Source of the DNA: an uncultured Pseudomonadales bacterium
GTDB lineage: Bacteria; Pseudomonadota; Gammaproteobacteria; Pseudomonadales; Azotimanducaceae
Assembly: GCA_958295875.1 (NCBI GenBank)
Contig: OY282379.1
Coordinates: forward strand, 1,860,001 to 1,924,000
Reading direction: 5' to 3'
DNA length: 64,000 bases
Shown here: positions 8,685 through 17,053 of the stretch, piece by piece
Position numbering within the stretch: the first letter of the stretch is position 1
Layout: the number at the start of each line of letters is the position of its first letter
Made by a program: the position numbers and the translations under genes
The notes under the pieces: generated by a model
Told to the model about the DNA's origin: nothing
The model's input: only the letters and a program-made list of their open reading frames with translations
Database searches by the model: none

Positions 8685-8772
8685 GGGCCTAATCCAGTGG
8701 TTCAGTTGCTCGAAGGGGCGCCGGCACTGGGCCTGCTGGCCGGCGCAAAGGCTCAAGTGCGTCGTCGGCAAG

Positions 8773-8809
8773 GGCGCCGCGGCCACGCTAAAGCGTGGGC
8801 CGCCGCGCC
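8773..8809. terminator. hairpin between convergent genes
   Basis: A GC-rich stem: GGCGCCGCGGCCACGC (8773-8788), loop TAAA, then GCGTGGGCCGCCGCGCC (8793-8809), pairing with one bulge. It lies between the convergent OpgB-like and amt genes and could end transcription from both sides. There is no U-tract, so it is only terminator-like. Confidence 0.45.
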
Positions 8810-8820
8810 AATAGCCAACG

Positions 8821-10116
8821 CTAGCCGTCTGCGCCGATGGCCTCGCCGTGTTGGCTGTAATCCAGCCCCTCGGCTTCGTCTTCTTCGGTGACGCGCAGCT
8901 TGGTGAAGAGGCGAATGGCGTACAGGATGACGGCCGTGCCCAAGGCGCTCCATGCGCTGACCACGAGCACCCCCTCGAACTGCACCCACACCTGCATGAT
9001 GTTGCCTTCCACGGCGCCGGCCGCGTTGCCGATTTCCTCCAGCGCGAACACGCCCGTCAACACCGCGCCGAGCAGCCCGCCGATGCCGTGGATGCCGAAC
9101 ACGTCCAGCGCGTCGTCATAGCCCAAGCTGTACTTGAGCCATGCGCAGGCCCAGCAGCAACTGAACCCGGCGATGACGCCGATGGCGATGGCGCCGGCCG
9201 GGGAGACGTAGCCCGCGGCCGGGGTGATGGCGACCAGACCGGCGACGGCGCCAGAGACCAGCCCCAAGATGCTCGGCTTCTTCAACACCGACCATTCATA
9301 GAGCATCCAAGTGAGGGCGCCGGCGGCGGCGGACGTTTGCGTGACCAACATGGCCACCGCGGCGTTCGAGCCCGCGGAAAGCGATGAGCCGGCGCTGAAG
9401 CCGAACCAGCCAATCCACAGCAGCGAGACGCCAATGACGCTGAACAGCGGGTTGTGTGGCGCCATGTTCTCGGCGCCATAGCCGGTGCGCTTGCCAACGA
9501 TGAGGCACGCCACCAAACCGGCGATGCCGGCGTTGATGTGAACGATGGTGCCACCGGCGTAATCCAGCACGCCTTCGTCCCTCAAGAATCCGCCGCCCCA
9601 AATCCAATGCACCACCGGCGCGTACACGATGATCGACCAGACGCCGATGAACACCAGCATGGCCGAGAACTTCATGCGGTCTGCCACGGCGCCGGTGATC
9701 AGCGCCCCGGCCACCACGCCGAAGCCCAGTTGAAAGACCACGTAGAGCGGTTCGGGGAACGAGCCTCGAAGCCCGTTCAAATCGAGTTGCGCGAGCAGCA
9801 GCAGGTCGAGGTTGCCGACGTAGCTGTTGTCGCCGGAGAAGGCGAGGCTGTAGCCGACCAACATCCAGATGACCGAGATGAGGCAGCAAATGGCGAAGCA
9901 CTGGCCGGCGATGGAAAGCATGTTCTTGCGGCGCACCATGCCGCCGTAGAACATGGCGATGCCCGGCACGGTCATCATCAGGCCGAGCACGGTTGCCATG
10001 AGCATCCACGCCGTGTCGCCGCTGTCCAAGCCAGGCGGCGGTTCGGCGGCCAAGGCCCCGGTTGCGCCGAACAGCGCGAGGGCCGCGAGAATCGGCTTGA
10101 GTCTGGCGTTGGTCAT
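8821..10116 (-). CDS. amt: ammonium transporter Amt
   Basis: A 431-residue Amt/Rh channel. After a signal-like first helix ending ALAAEPPPGLDSGDTAWML come the family landmarks: FYGGMVRRKNMLS, the pore region VVHWIWGGG with GGTIVHINAGIAGLV, the first pore histidine of FGIHGIGGLLGAVLTGVFA, and the cytosolic tail LRVTEEDEAEGLDYSQHGE. This tail resembles the C-terminus that transmits GlnK binding. The start is fixed by AAGGAG five bases before the ATG at 10116. The ATG overlaps the stop of the Roadblock gene (ATGA, 10113-10116), so translation is coupled to it. No glnK is adjacent, although amtB usually pairs with glnK. The frame stays open upstream, but that part is the Roadblock gene read in another frame. 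Confidence 0.92.
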   Translation of the reverse strand: MTNARLKPILAALALFGATGALAAEPPPGLDSGDTAWMLMATVLGLMMTVPGIAMFYGGMVRRKNMLSIAGQCFAICCLISVIWMLVGYSLAFSGDNSYVGNLDLLLLAQLDLNGLRGSFPEPLYVVFQLGFGVVAGALITGAVADRMKFSAMLVFIGVWSIIVYAPVVHWIWGGGFLRDEGVLDYAGGTIVHINAGIAGLVACLIVGKRTGYGAENMAPHNPLFSVIGVSLLWIGWFGFSAGSSLSAGSNAAVAMLVTQTSAAAGALTWMLYEWSVLKKPSILGLVSGAVAGLVAITPAAGYVSPAGAIAIGVIAGFSCCWACAWLKYSLGYDDALDVFGIHGIGGLLGAVLTGVFALEEIGNAAGAVEGNIMQVWVQFEGVLVVSAWSALGTAVILYAIRLFTKLRVTEEDEAEGLDYSQHGEAIGADG

Positions 10117-10949
10117 TTCCGCTCCTTGTTCTGGCGCGAAGCGAACAGGTTCATGCGTGGGCCCAGCGCGGGCCGTTTGGGCTCTTTCGGTTTGGCCGGC
10201 GTTGGCGGGCCGCCGTCGGCTGCATCGGCAGCGGCCTTCGCCAGCGCGATGGGCGCCACGTTCGCCGGCGCCGGTTCCGGCAATGGCGGCGGCGCGACGC
10301 TTGGCATCGCTGGCGCCGCTGGCGCCGCCACTACGGGGGCGGGGCTTGCCGTGGTCGGCGCAGCAGCCGGCACTGACGCCAAGGCGTCTGGGCGGCCCAA
10401 GGGCACTGGTGCCGGCACAGGCACAGGCTCCGGCACGGCTGAGGGTTCCGGTGCCGCGGCCGCCAGCTCGGGCATTTCGCTCGACGGCGCCGTCGCGGCT
10501 TCCAGTTGATGATCCCAGTCGTAGGATTGCTTTGGCACCACAGCTTCGGTGGGGCGCGGCGCTTCGGCGAAACGGCCGACGAAGCGATGTATCGCCATCC
10601 AACCCAAGCCCAAGCTCACCGCCGAATCAGTGACCAGCACGAGCAGCCCGTCGTCCCACCCAGGAATGACGGCCATGAAGTGGTTCAGGTTGTCCGTGGT
10701 CATGTGCGCTTCGCGCACGAAGCGAGTTTCGGCGCCCCGCGCCAGCGTGTCCTCGAATTGGCGAATCAAGCGCCCCGAAAACATGTTGGTGGCGACGACG
10801 GACACCAAGTTGATCCCTTCGCCGTCCAGCACTGTTCCCGGCCGCGACTCCGCGGCCACGGTCAACCCGGTCTGCATGTCAATGACGATGCATCCCAAGC
10901 CGCCTTCCACTTGATCGAGAAGCTCGCGGCATATTCCCTGAACGTCCAT
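10113..10949 (-). CDS. Roadblock/LC7-domain protein coupled to amt
   Basis: A 278-residue protein. Residues 1 to about 125 have the Roadblock/LC7 pattern: an N-terminal helix (ICRELLDQVEGGLGCIVID), a beta hairpin (MQTGLTVAAES), a central helix and ending strands (HFMAVIPGWDDGLLVLVTD). Such modules (MglB in gliding bacteria) form dimers that regulate small GTPases. Residues 130-250 are Ala/Pro-rich and disordered. A basic end (KPKEPKRPALGPRMNLFASRQNKERK region) may bind lipid or nucleic acid. The ATG at 10949 has GAGGGAGA nine bases upstream. Its stop overlaps the amt start (ATGA). No Ras-like GTPase is encoded nearby. A role in placing or tuning Amt is inference from coupling only. Confidence 0.75.
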   Translation of the reverse strand: MDVQGICRELLDQVEGGLGCIVIDMQTGLTVAAESRPGTVLDGEGINLVSVVATNMFSGRLIRQFEDTLARGAETRFVREAHMTTDNLNHFMAVIPGWDDGLLVLVTDSAVSLGLGWMAIHRFVGRFAEAPRPTEAVVPKQSYDWDHQLEAATAPSSEMPELAAAAPEPSAVPEPVPVPAPVPLGRPDALASVPAAAPTTASPAPVVAAPAAPAMPSVAPPPLPEPAPANVAPIALAKAAADAADGGPPTPAKPKEPKRPALGPRMNLFASRQNKERK

Positions 10950-11128
10950 GCCAAGTCTCCCTCACCTCGCGCCGGCGCGCACGCCCTCGCGCACACGGCA
11001 TCAAACCGCGCCGCGGCGCCGCCGATGCCTTGCTGGGACACACGCTTCAGCGCACAGTCCCGCACAGCGTGCCGGATGATGCAACGCCCACGCCTAGCGG
11101 TCAAGCGCGGTGCGGGGGCGCCTCGCCG

Positions 11129-13807
11129 TCAATCGGCCTCGGCAATGCCTTCGTCGCCGGTAGTCAAGGTGATGGTGCGGTAGATCAGATCGTCTCCCGC
11201 ATCCGCCAGGTAGGCCGACAGGCTCGACGCCCATTCGCCGACGTCTCCCTCTTGGCCACAGGCGCCCGGAGCGCGCCGCAGCCGCTCTTGCAGGGCGTTG
11301 GCGACATCCGAATAACGCGCCGCGAACATATGCAGGACAAAGCCCCAACCCTCTTCCGGTTCTCTCACGTCAAACTCTAGGCTGAAGGTGTCCCTGCCCT
11401 GCCCACGCACTTGGGGGTTGCAGTTCAACAGGCGGATGTTGTCGTCCACCACATAGAACCCGGCGACGAAATTGCGAGCGCGCCGGAGCGAGAAGCTGAT
11501 GCTCAGGCAATTCTGCAGCGATCGCACCCGTTGGCCGGCGCGGAAGCTGTCCCGCCCCTCGCAGCGCCCGACGAAGCGCAATTCCGAAAGGATGCCAGCG
11601 GGCTCGGTTTCGACAAACCGCGCGAGCCCATCCATCAACTCCGCGACCCCCGCGCAGTTCAGCGCCACTTCGTGGCGGGTGGGCATCTCGGCGTGCGCTA
11701 TCGTCTCCTCTAGGGGACGGCAGCCCGCCGCCTCCACCCGCACTCGATAGTCCCCAGGTGGCAGTTCCATGCCCGGCACATAGGCCAAGCCGTCTTCGAG
11801 CAAGGTCACTTGGGCGTCGGCCGGAGTGGTCGCCAAGGTGAATGGCTGTGGCGTCCGCTCCAGCTCAATGGCCACCGCGGCGTCTCCCGCCACTGCCACG
11901 GTGCGCGTCTCGGTGCGATAGCCAGCCGCGGCCACCGACACCTCATAGTCGCCGCTCGGCAACGTCATGCCGGGCTCGTAAGGGGCGTCGTGGCCCAACA
12001 GTTCCACCGCGGCGTCCGGCGGCGTCAGCTCGACGGTGAGGGTTGCCAACACCTCGCTGCGCGCCAACGTGAGCGACACCTCTCCGGTGCTGCCCGGCGG
12101 CACGTCGCCCCGCGCAGACTGCGATTGATAGCCTTCCGCGCCGACCACCACCGCCACCGAGCCAGCCGCCAAGTTCTCCACCGTGGCCGGCGTGGTTTCG
12201 GCGAGGCGCACGCCATCCACTTCAATCCATGCCCCAGCCGGCTCGGAAGCGATGGCGAGGCTGCCCAAGGCCGGCGCCAGCGTTTGCTCGATCCGCGTCA
12301 CCTCGCCGGCGGCGAGGCGCTGCTCCGGGAGATCCAAGCGTTGGTAGCCTTGGCGCCGCAGGCTGAGTTGACGCTGGCCCGGCGCCAGCTCGGCAAGCTC
12401 CAGCGGCGCAGTGCCGACCAACTCGTCGTCCAACCACACCTCGACCCCTTCGGGATCCGTGGTCACGATCAAGGTGGCCAAGTCCGCGGCCGGCGCCGCG
12501 TCGGCGTCTTGCAACGTTGCTTCGGCTGCAGACGCTTCCGCGTCCGCGTCTGTCTCGGCTGTCTCAGCGGCCGCGATGCCGTCCGGCGCGTCTGCCGCCA
12601 AGGCGGCATCTTCTTCAAGAGGCGCATCGTCAACCGACGCCGGCGTGGGTGGCGCCTCGGCGCGCTGTGCCGCAGGAGCAGCGTCGTCCGTGTCGCGCAG
12701 CCAACCGACGTCCATCCACGTCAACACCGCCATCAACGCCAGCGAGGCGCCGACGGGGATCAGCCAACGGAGGGCGCCGCCACCGCCTGTCGACGCTGTC
12801 TCGAGCCCTTGCCCCGGCGCTTGGGCAAAGCCGCGCGCGGCGACTCGGGTGGAACGGCGAGCGAGATGGCCGGGCCGGGTGGCTGCCTCATCGTCGGCTT
12901 CACCCTCATGCCATGATTCCGGGAACGAGGAGCGCCAAGCGGGCACGCTCGCCGGACGTTCCCCCGGCTTGACGGCGAGCGCCGCATCGATGGCGGCCAA
13001 CACCGCTTCTTCATAGCGGCCGGCGGCGGCCTGCTGTGCCGGCACCAAGTCGTCATGCACCACGCGCGACGGCGCATCCGGCGGTGGGTGGCCCATCACG
13101 CAGCGGTACATCACGGCGCCTAGGGCGTAAAGGTCTGTCCAAGCGCCGAGGCGGATGTTCCCGGAGTACTCTTCCACCGCCGAGTAGCCGGCAGTCGGCG
13201 CGATGAGTTCGGTGCCTTGGGAGTGATCGCCAAACGCCTGCCGAGCGCCGGCGACGGTTTGCCGGCTGGCGCCCACCTCGAGCAGCAGCGGCGTGCCATC
13301 GGGGCGCAGCACGATCGTGCCGGGCTTGATGTCATGGTGCAGAAAGCCCGTGTCGTGCAGCTGTGCCAAGGGCTGCAAGAGCGGCTGGATGATGTCGCGC
13401 AATTGCTCTTCCGGCAGCACTTTGCCACCGTCCAAGACGGCGGAGAGCGTTTGCCCTTGGGCGTAGTCCAACACCACATAGCCCGTGCCATTGGCGCGAA
13501 ACCAGCGATTCACGCGGACGAGATTGGGGTGGTGGATGCTCGCTTGGCCGCGCGCTTCGTCGATGAAACGGGCGAGGCCTGTCGCAAAGGCGGCCCGGGT
13601 GGCGGAGGACGTTGGCAGCACTTGGCCGTCCGGCGAGCGCATCGCGAGGCCGTCTGGCAGGTATTCCTTGATCGCCAGCGGCTGTTCCAGGTTAGTGGGG
13701 TCCGTCGCCCGGTACTTGATGCCGTATCGGCCGACGCTCAGCACCTGCTGGACCTCGTAATCCCCCAAGCGGTGGCCGCTCGGCAGGGCATATGTGTGGT
13801 CCGCCAC
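11129..13807 (-). CDS. PEGA-repeat Ser/Thr kinase homologue, probable pseudokinase
   Basis: An 892-residue membrane protein. Residues 15-275 are a protein-kinase domain with a weak glycine loop (SVGRYGIKY), the ATP lysine K47 (LAIKEYLPD), E84 and the catalytic-loop Asp and Lys (HHDIKPGTIVL, D159 and K161). The metal ligands are altered: the Asn of HRDxKPxN is T164, and DFG reads E177-V-G. A single membrane segment follows near residue 355, then an acidic Ala/Glu linker. At least four PEGA-type beta repeats come next (VTTDPEGVEVWLDDELVG, IASEPAGAWIEVDGV and two more), then a roughly 180-residue C-terminal domain that I do not recognise. PEGA repeats usually lie outside the membrane. The GTG start at 13807 is preceded by GGGAGGGG. 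It is in a same-strand run with a vWA-like/TonB-C protein upstream and Roadblock-Amt downstream. Confidence 0.8.
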   Translation of the reverse strand: MADHTYALPSGHRLGDYEVQQVLSVGRYGIKYRATDPTNLEQPLAIKEYLPDGLAMRSPDGQVLPTSSATRAAFATGLARFIDEARGQASIHHPNLVRVNRWFRANGTGYVVLDYAQGQTLSAVLDGGKVLPEEQLRDIIQPLLQPLAQLHDTGFLHHDIKPGTIVLRPDGTPLLLEVGASRQTVAGARQAFGDHSQGTELIAPTAGYSAVEEYSGNIRLGAWTDLYALGAVMYRCVMGHPPPDAPSRVVHDDLVPAQQAAAGRYEEAVLAAIDAALAVKPGERPASVPAWRSSFPESWHEGEADDEAATRPGHLARRSTRVAARGFAQAPGQGLETASTGGGGALRWLIPVGASLALMAVLTWMDVGWLRDTDDAAPAAQRAEAPPTPASVDDAPLEEDAALAADAPDGIAAAETAETDADAEASAAEATLQDADAAPAADLATLIVTTDPEGVEVWLDDELVGTAPLELAELAPGQRQLSLRRQGYQRLDLPEQRLAAGEVTRIEQTLAPALGSLAIASEPAGAWIEVDGVRLAETTPATVENLAAGSVAVVVGAEGYQSQSARGDVPPGSTGEVSLTLARSEVLATLTVELTPPDAAVELLGHDAPYEPGMTLPSGDYEVSVAAAGYRTETRTVAVAGDAAVAIELERTPQPFTLATTPADAQVTLLEDGLAYVPGMELPPGDYRVRVEAAGCRPLEETIAHAEMPTRHEVALNCAGVAELMDGLARFVETEPAGILSELRFVGRCEGRDSFRAGQRVRSLQNCLSISFSLRRARNFVAGFYVVDDNIRLLNCNPQVRGQGRDTFSLEFDVREPEEGWGFVLHMFAARYSDVANALQERLRRAPGACGQEGDVGEWASSLSAYLADAGDDLIYRTITLTTGDEGIAEAD

Positions 13808-13925
13808 GTCCCCTCCCGTCTGGTTACGTCACGCCGCCGCGCGGCCCGGGGCGGTTGGCGCCGAAGGCTCGCGCAACGAACTGCGCTGAATGCTCACTCT
13901 GCCACCTAACATGCTAGCCCGCATC

Positions 13926-15644
13926 TCAAAACGCAAACGTGAACCGCGTCGTCACTTCCCGCCGCCGTTCGCATCCCGTCTCCACATCGTCGAAGTCGAA
14001 GCGGTACCGCTCCACGAGCTCCACCGCCGCCCTCTCGAACAGGCCACGCCACGTTTCGCGCTGCGCGGTCGATTCCTCTTCAACCACAACGATGTTCTCC
14101 GTTAAACCTTCCTCATTGACGGTGTAGCGGATCACGATCATCGCCGAGCCGTAGTTCACGCGACCACCGCGAGGATAGATGTCAACGTTCTGGAACTCGG
14201 GCCTCAGCACCACGGAACACGCCACAGGCGCCGGTTGGCCATCGGCATCGTTGCCGGCTGGCGGCGGCGTTTCTGCCGTAGCCGCTGTGGCGTCGCCTGC
14301 GGGCATGTCCTCTGCGCCCGTGGGCAACCTCTGTGCCGGCGCGGCGACTTGCTCCGTTGGCGGATTCACTTGTGCGGCGGATTCGTCTGGGGCGGCGGAT
14401 TCGTCTGCGGCGGCGGGGTCAATCTCAGACACGGCCGCTTCTGCCTCGGGCTCGGCCGCTTCAGTTTCGAGCGTGGATGGCTCTTCCGGCGCATCCGCTG
14501 CCGCCGCTGTTTGCGCTGCGGGTGCCTCTTGCGACTGCGGGGGCGGATCGGGTGGCGGCTGCGACGTTGGCCCAGCGCCCGGTTCGGCGGCACGCTCTGG
14601 CGCCTGGTCGGGGCTTGCATCGCTCTCCCGCGCCGCTTCAAGGGCTTGCCGGGTGCGCTCGATCTCTTGGAGTTGGCGCCGCGCCTCCTCCTGCTTCAAC
14701 CGCTCATCCTGTGCGGCCGCGCCCGCCCGGCTCAACGCCACTGCGTACGCGGATTGCAGCGGTTGATCGCGGAACGTCGGGCCGACGACGCCAGCGAAGT
14801 AGCGCCGCCAGAACTCTTTGTGGATGTTTTTGACGCGCGGGCGATCGGTCATGCCTTCGCGGGGCGCATAGAACAGCGTGACGCTCATGCCGGGGAGATG
14901 CGGTGGCCGCGCTCCCACCAAGGCGTCCTGCTCGCCGCGCAGCGCCTCGAACTCGCCGAAGCTCCACCCTTCCCAGCCCAGTTCTGGCTGCGAGTACCAG
15001 TCTGCGTGTTGCATCATGTCCGAAAAGACGTACAGCGCATGGCGCCCCGGCGATTCGGCGAACTCCAGGTTGGTTTCCTCGAGCGCCTCGATTAAATGGG
15101 CGTTGTACACCGTCGAAAGGTTGCTGCGAGCCGCTGCTGTTTGCGCCAAGCGCTCCGCCACGGCCGCGCGTTGCTCGCAGAAGCGCTCTGCGTTGGCGCG
15201 CACCGGCTGTGGCACCTGCGCCGCCATGTCCGTGCAATCGCGGTGCGTGGCGGCGCTGTCCTTGGCGCCGGAGAACGCGAGGTCCGCATTCGCATAGGGC
15301 TTGCAGAGGCGGGCGACGAAGTCTCGCGGGGCGCCGGCATCTGCGCCGAGCGACAGGACGCGCAACTCGGCATTCGCCTCGAGTTCCATCGTCACGTCGC
15401 GGAGCACGGCCCCCGGCAGGCGCGCGTCATTGAGCGGCTTGGTGAGATCGACTAGAAACACGGCGCGCTGCGAGATGTCGGCCGTGGCGATGGGGCACAG
15501 GTCTGCGTCCAGTTCCGGATCGACCTCGGCCAAGTCGCCAAGGAAGACCAACGCGAGCAGGGCCAACAGAATGATGACCGGCGGAATGATGAACAGCATG
15601 CGCCGCTGCTTGCCAGACGCCTGCGGCGCACGATGGACTGCCAT
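13926..15644 (-). CDS. membrane-anchored vWA-like protein with TonB-type C-terminus
   Basis: A 572-residue protein with one membrane helix (residues 15-38, MLFIIPPVIILLALLALVFL). An extracytoplasmic domain of about 250 residues follows; its opening AVFLVDLTKPL and later ALYVFSDMMQHADWY resemble a von Willebrand A fold, but with a degenerate metal site (D-x-T instead of DxSxS). Residues 320-460 are a Gln/Glu/Ala coiled coil and a long Pro/Ala/Glu spacer. The last 90 residues have a TonB C-terminal pattern (VDIYPRGGRVNYGSAMIVIR, VNEEGLTENIVVVEEES, AAVELVERYRFDF). Such spacers span the periplasm, so a link between inner and outer envelope is plausible. No ExbB/ExbD lies nearby. It precedes the pseudokinase by 118 bases on the same strand. 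The function is not known. Confidence 0.65.
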   Translation of the reverse strand: MAVHRAPQASGKQRRMLFIIPPVIILLALLALVFLGDLAEVDPELDADLCPIATADISQRAVFLVDLTKPLNDARLPGAVLRDVTMELEANAELRVLSLGADAGAPRDFVARLCKPYANADLAFSGAKDSAATHRDCTDMAAQVPQPVRANAERFCEQRAAVAERLAQTAAARSNLSTVYNAHLIEALEETNLEFAESPGRHALYVFSDMMQHADWYSQPELGWEGWSFGEFEALRGEQDALVGARPPHLPGMSVTLFYAPREGMTDRPRVKNIHKEFWRRYFAGVVGPTFRDQPLQSAYAVALSRAGAAAQDERLKQEEARRQLQEIERTRQALEAARESDASPDQAPERAAEPGAGPTSQPPPDPPPQSQEAPAAQTAAAADAPEEPSTLETEAAEPEAEAAVSEIDPAAADESAAPDESAAQVNPPTEQVAAPAQRLPTGAEDMPAGDATAATAETPPPAGNDADGQPAPVACSVVLRPEFQNVDIYPRGGRVNYGSAMIVIRYTVNEEGLTENIVVVEEESTAQRETWRGLFERAAVELVERYRFDFDDVETGCERRREVTTRFTFAF

Positions 15645-15798
15645 GTTGGGCGTGCCTTAGGCAAGGCCGATCGAGACGGCAACGGCGCCATCGCCCGAAG
15701 CGCCCGCCCACCGGGGGTGACCCGCAACCACGCTCGCGTTGGGCATGCCCTCTCCGCTCGCTGCCGCCACGCAATTGTTCGTTGGTGCCGGCAATGGC

Positions 15799-15822
15799 TT
15801 ACAACTCCTTTAAGGATTGTAA
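15799..15822. repeat. inverted repeat overlapping a candidate promoter
   Basis: The arms TTACAACTCCTT and AAGGATTGTAA pair with a single bulged base around a central TTTAA-type core. It lies 60 bases beyond the gluconolactonase-like stop codon and overlaps the -10 box of the candidate promoter for the vWA-like gene. It could be an operator or a short hairpin; there is no U-tract to make it a clear terminator. Confidence 0.4.
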
Positions 15823-15845
15823 CGCCAGCATTACGGGGCTGTCAT
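15816..15845 (-). promoter_or_regulatory. candidate promoter upstream of the vWA-like gene
   Basis: Read on the minus strand, ATGACA (15845-15840) and TACAAT (15821-15816) are 18 bases apart, each five of six against the sigma-70 consensus. The -10 box overlaps an inverted repeat at 15799-15822. The leader to the vWA-like gene start at 15644 would be about 165 bases. Confidence 0.42.
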
Positions 15846-15881
15846 ATTGCATCCGGCGCTCGCCATGCGGTGCCAAACGGC

Positions 15882-16841
15882 CTAGACGTAGGGCATCCCC
15901 TGCGTTTCCACATACAGCGAATACAGGGATTGGGACGCGGTGATGAAGAGGCGGTTGCGCTTCACGCCGCCGAAGCAGACGTTGGACGCCGGCTCCGGCA
16001 AGGTGATGGCGCCGATTTGCGCGCCGTCCGGCGCGAACACATGAACGCCGTCGTAGCCTTCGCCGCCCCAGCCGGCAGCGGCCCAGACATTGCCGTCCAC
16101 GTCTATCCGAATGCCGTCTGAGCTGCCCTTGCCCATGTCGCAGAAGATGCGCGGCGCGGCCAACGCCTTGCCTTCCACCACGTCGAAGGCCGAAATCGTG
16201 CGCGGGTGCCCACGTTTGTGCGATGCCCCCGTGTCCACGATGTAGAGCGTCTTGCAGTCCGGCGAGAACGCGAGGCCATTGGGCTTCACGAGGGTCTCCT
16301 CCACCACCGTCAAGCCCAACGTGGCAGGGTCGATGCGATAGGTGCGCTCCGGCAACTCGAAAGGCGCCTTGTGGCCCTCATAGTTGCCGTGGATGCCATA
16401 GCCAGGGTCTGTGAACCAGATGCCGCCATCCGGATGCACGACGACATCGTTGGGGCCGTTCAGGCGCTTGCCGTCATAGGCATCCGCAAGCACCGTGATG
16501 GTGCCGTCGTGCTCGGTGCGGGTGACGCGCCGAGCGTCGTGTTCGCAGGTGACGAGGCGGCCTTGGCGATCGCGGGTGTTGCCGTTGGCGTTGTTCGCCG
16601 GGCTGCGGTAAACGCTTACTGCGCCGCTGTCTTCGTCCCAGCGAAGGATGCGGTCGTTGGGGATGTCGCTCCACAGCAGTTGGCGGCTGTCGCCGAACCA
16701 AACCGGCCCTTCCGCCCAACGGCAGCCGGTGTAGAGCCGTTCAATGGCGGCGCTGCCGAGCACATATTGGCGAAAGGCCGGCTCCACCACCCGCACGTTC
16801 GGATCTGGGTAGCGGATGGGGACATTCCAATCGCGGGCCAT
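15882..16841 (-). CDS. SMP-30/gluconolactonase/LRE-family hydrolase
   Basis: A 319-residue six-bladed beta-propeller enzyme of the SMP-30/gluconolactonase family. Family segments are WAEGPVWFGDSRQLLWSDIP near the N-terminus, NGPNDVVVHPDGGIWFTDPG with the metal-binding Asn and Asp, VKPNGLAFSPD, and GSSDGIRIDVDGNVWAA. These position a divalent metal for lactone hydrolysis. The substrate is probably a sugar-acid lactone, but the family is broad. The ATG at 16841 is preceded by GAGGAG at eight bases. A TTG six bases further upstream would place the ribosome site only two bases away and is less likely. No signal peptide. It stands alone, with no sugar-acid pathway genes beside it. Confidence 0.85.
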   Translation of the reverse strand: MARDWNVPIRYPDPNVRVVEPAFRQYVLGSAAIERLYTGCRWAEGPVWFGDSRQLLWSDIPNDRILRWDEDSGAVSVYRSPANNANGNTRDRQGRLVTCEHDARRVTRTEHDGTITVLADAYDGKRLNGPNDVVVHPDGGIWFTDPGYGIHGNYEGHKAPFELPERTYRIDPATLGLTVVEETLVKPNGLAFSPDCKTLYIVDTGASHKRGHPRTISAFDVVEGKALAAPRIFCDMGKGSSDGIRIDVDGNVWAAAGWGGEGYDGVHVFAPDGAQIGAITLPEPASNVCFGGVKRNRLFITASQSLYSLYVETQGMPYV

Positions 16842-17053
16842 GGGCAACGCTCCTCAGTGCGATGTTGCCGGCACTATAGCAAGCGGGATGGGAGCGACGC
16901 CGGCGGGGTGGGCGTGGCGCCGGTACATGGGCGGTTTAGCGCGGTGTCAGTGCGGCAAGCGCGGCAGAGGAAGGAACGCGAGGCGGTGGAAGGCGCGGGG
17001 TTTTCGGCGTTGAGGTTGCCGCGTTGGCGGCGCGGCGATGACGTTGCGGGCGG

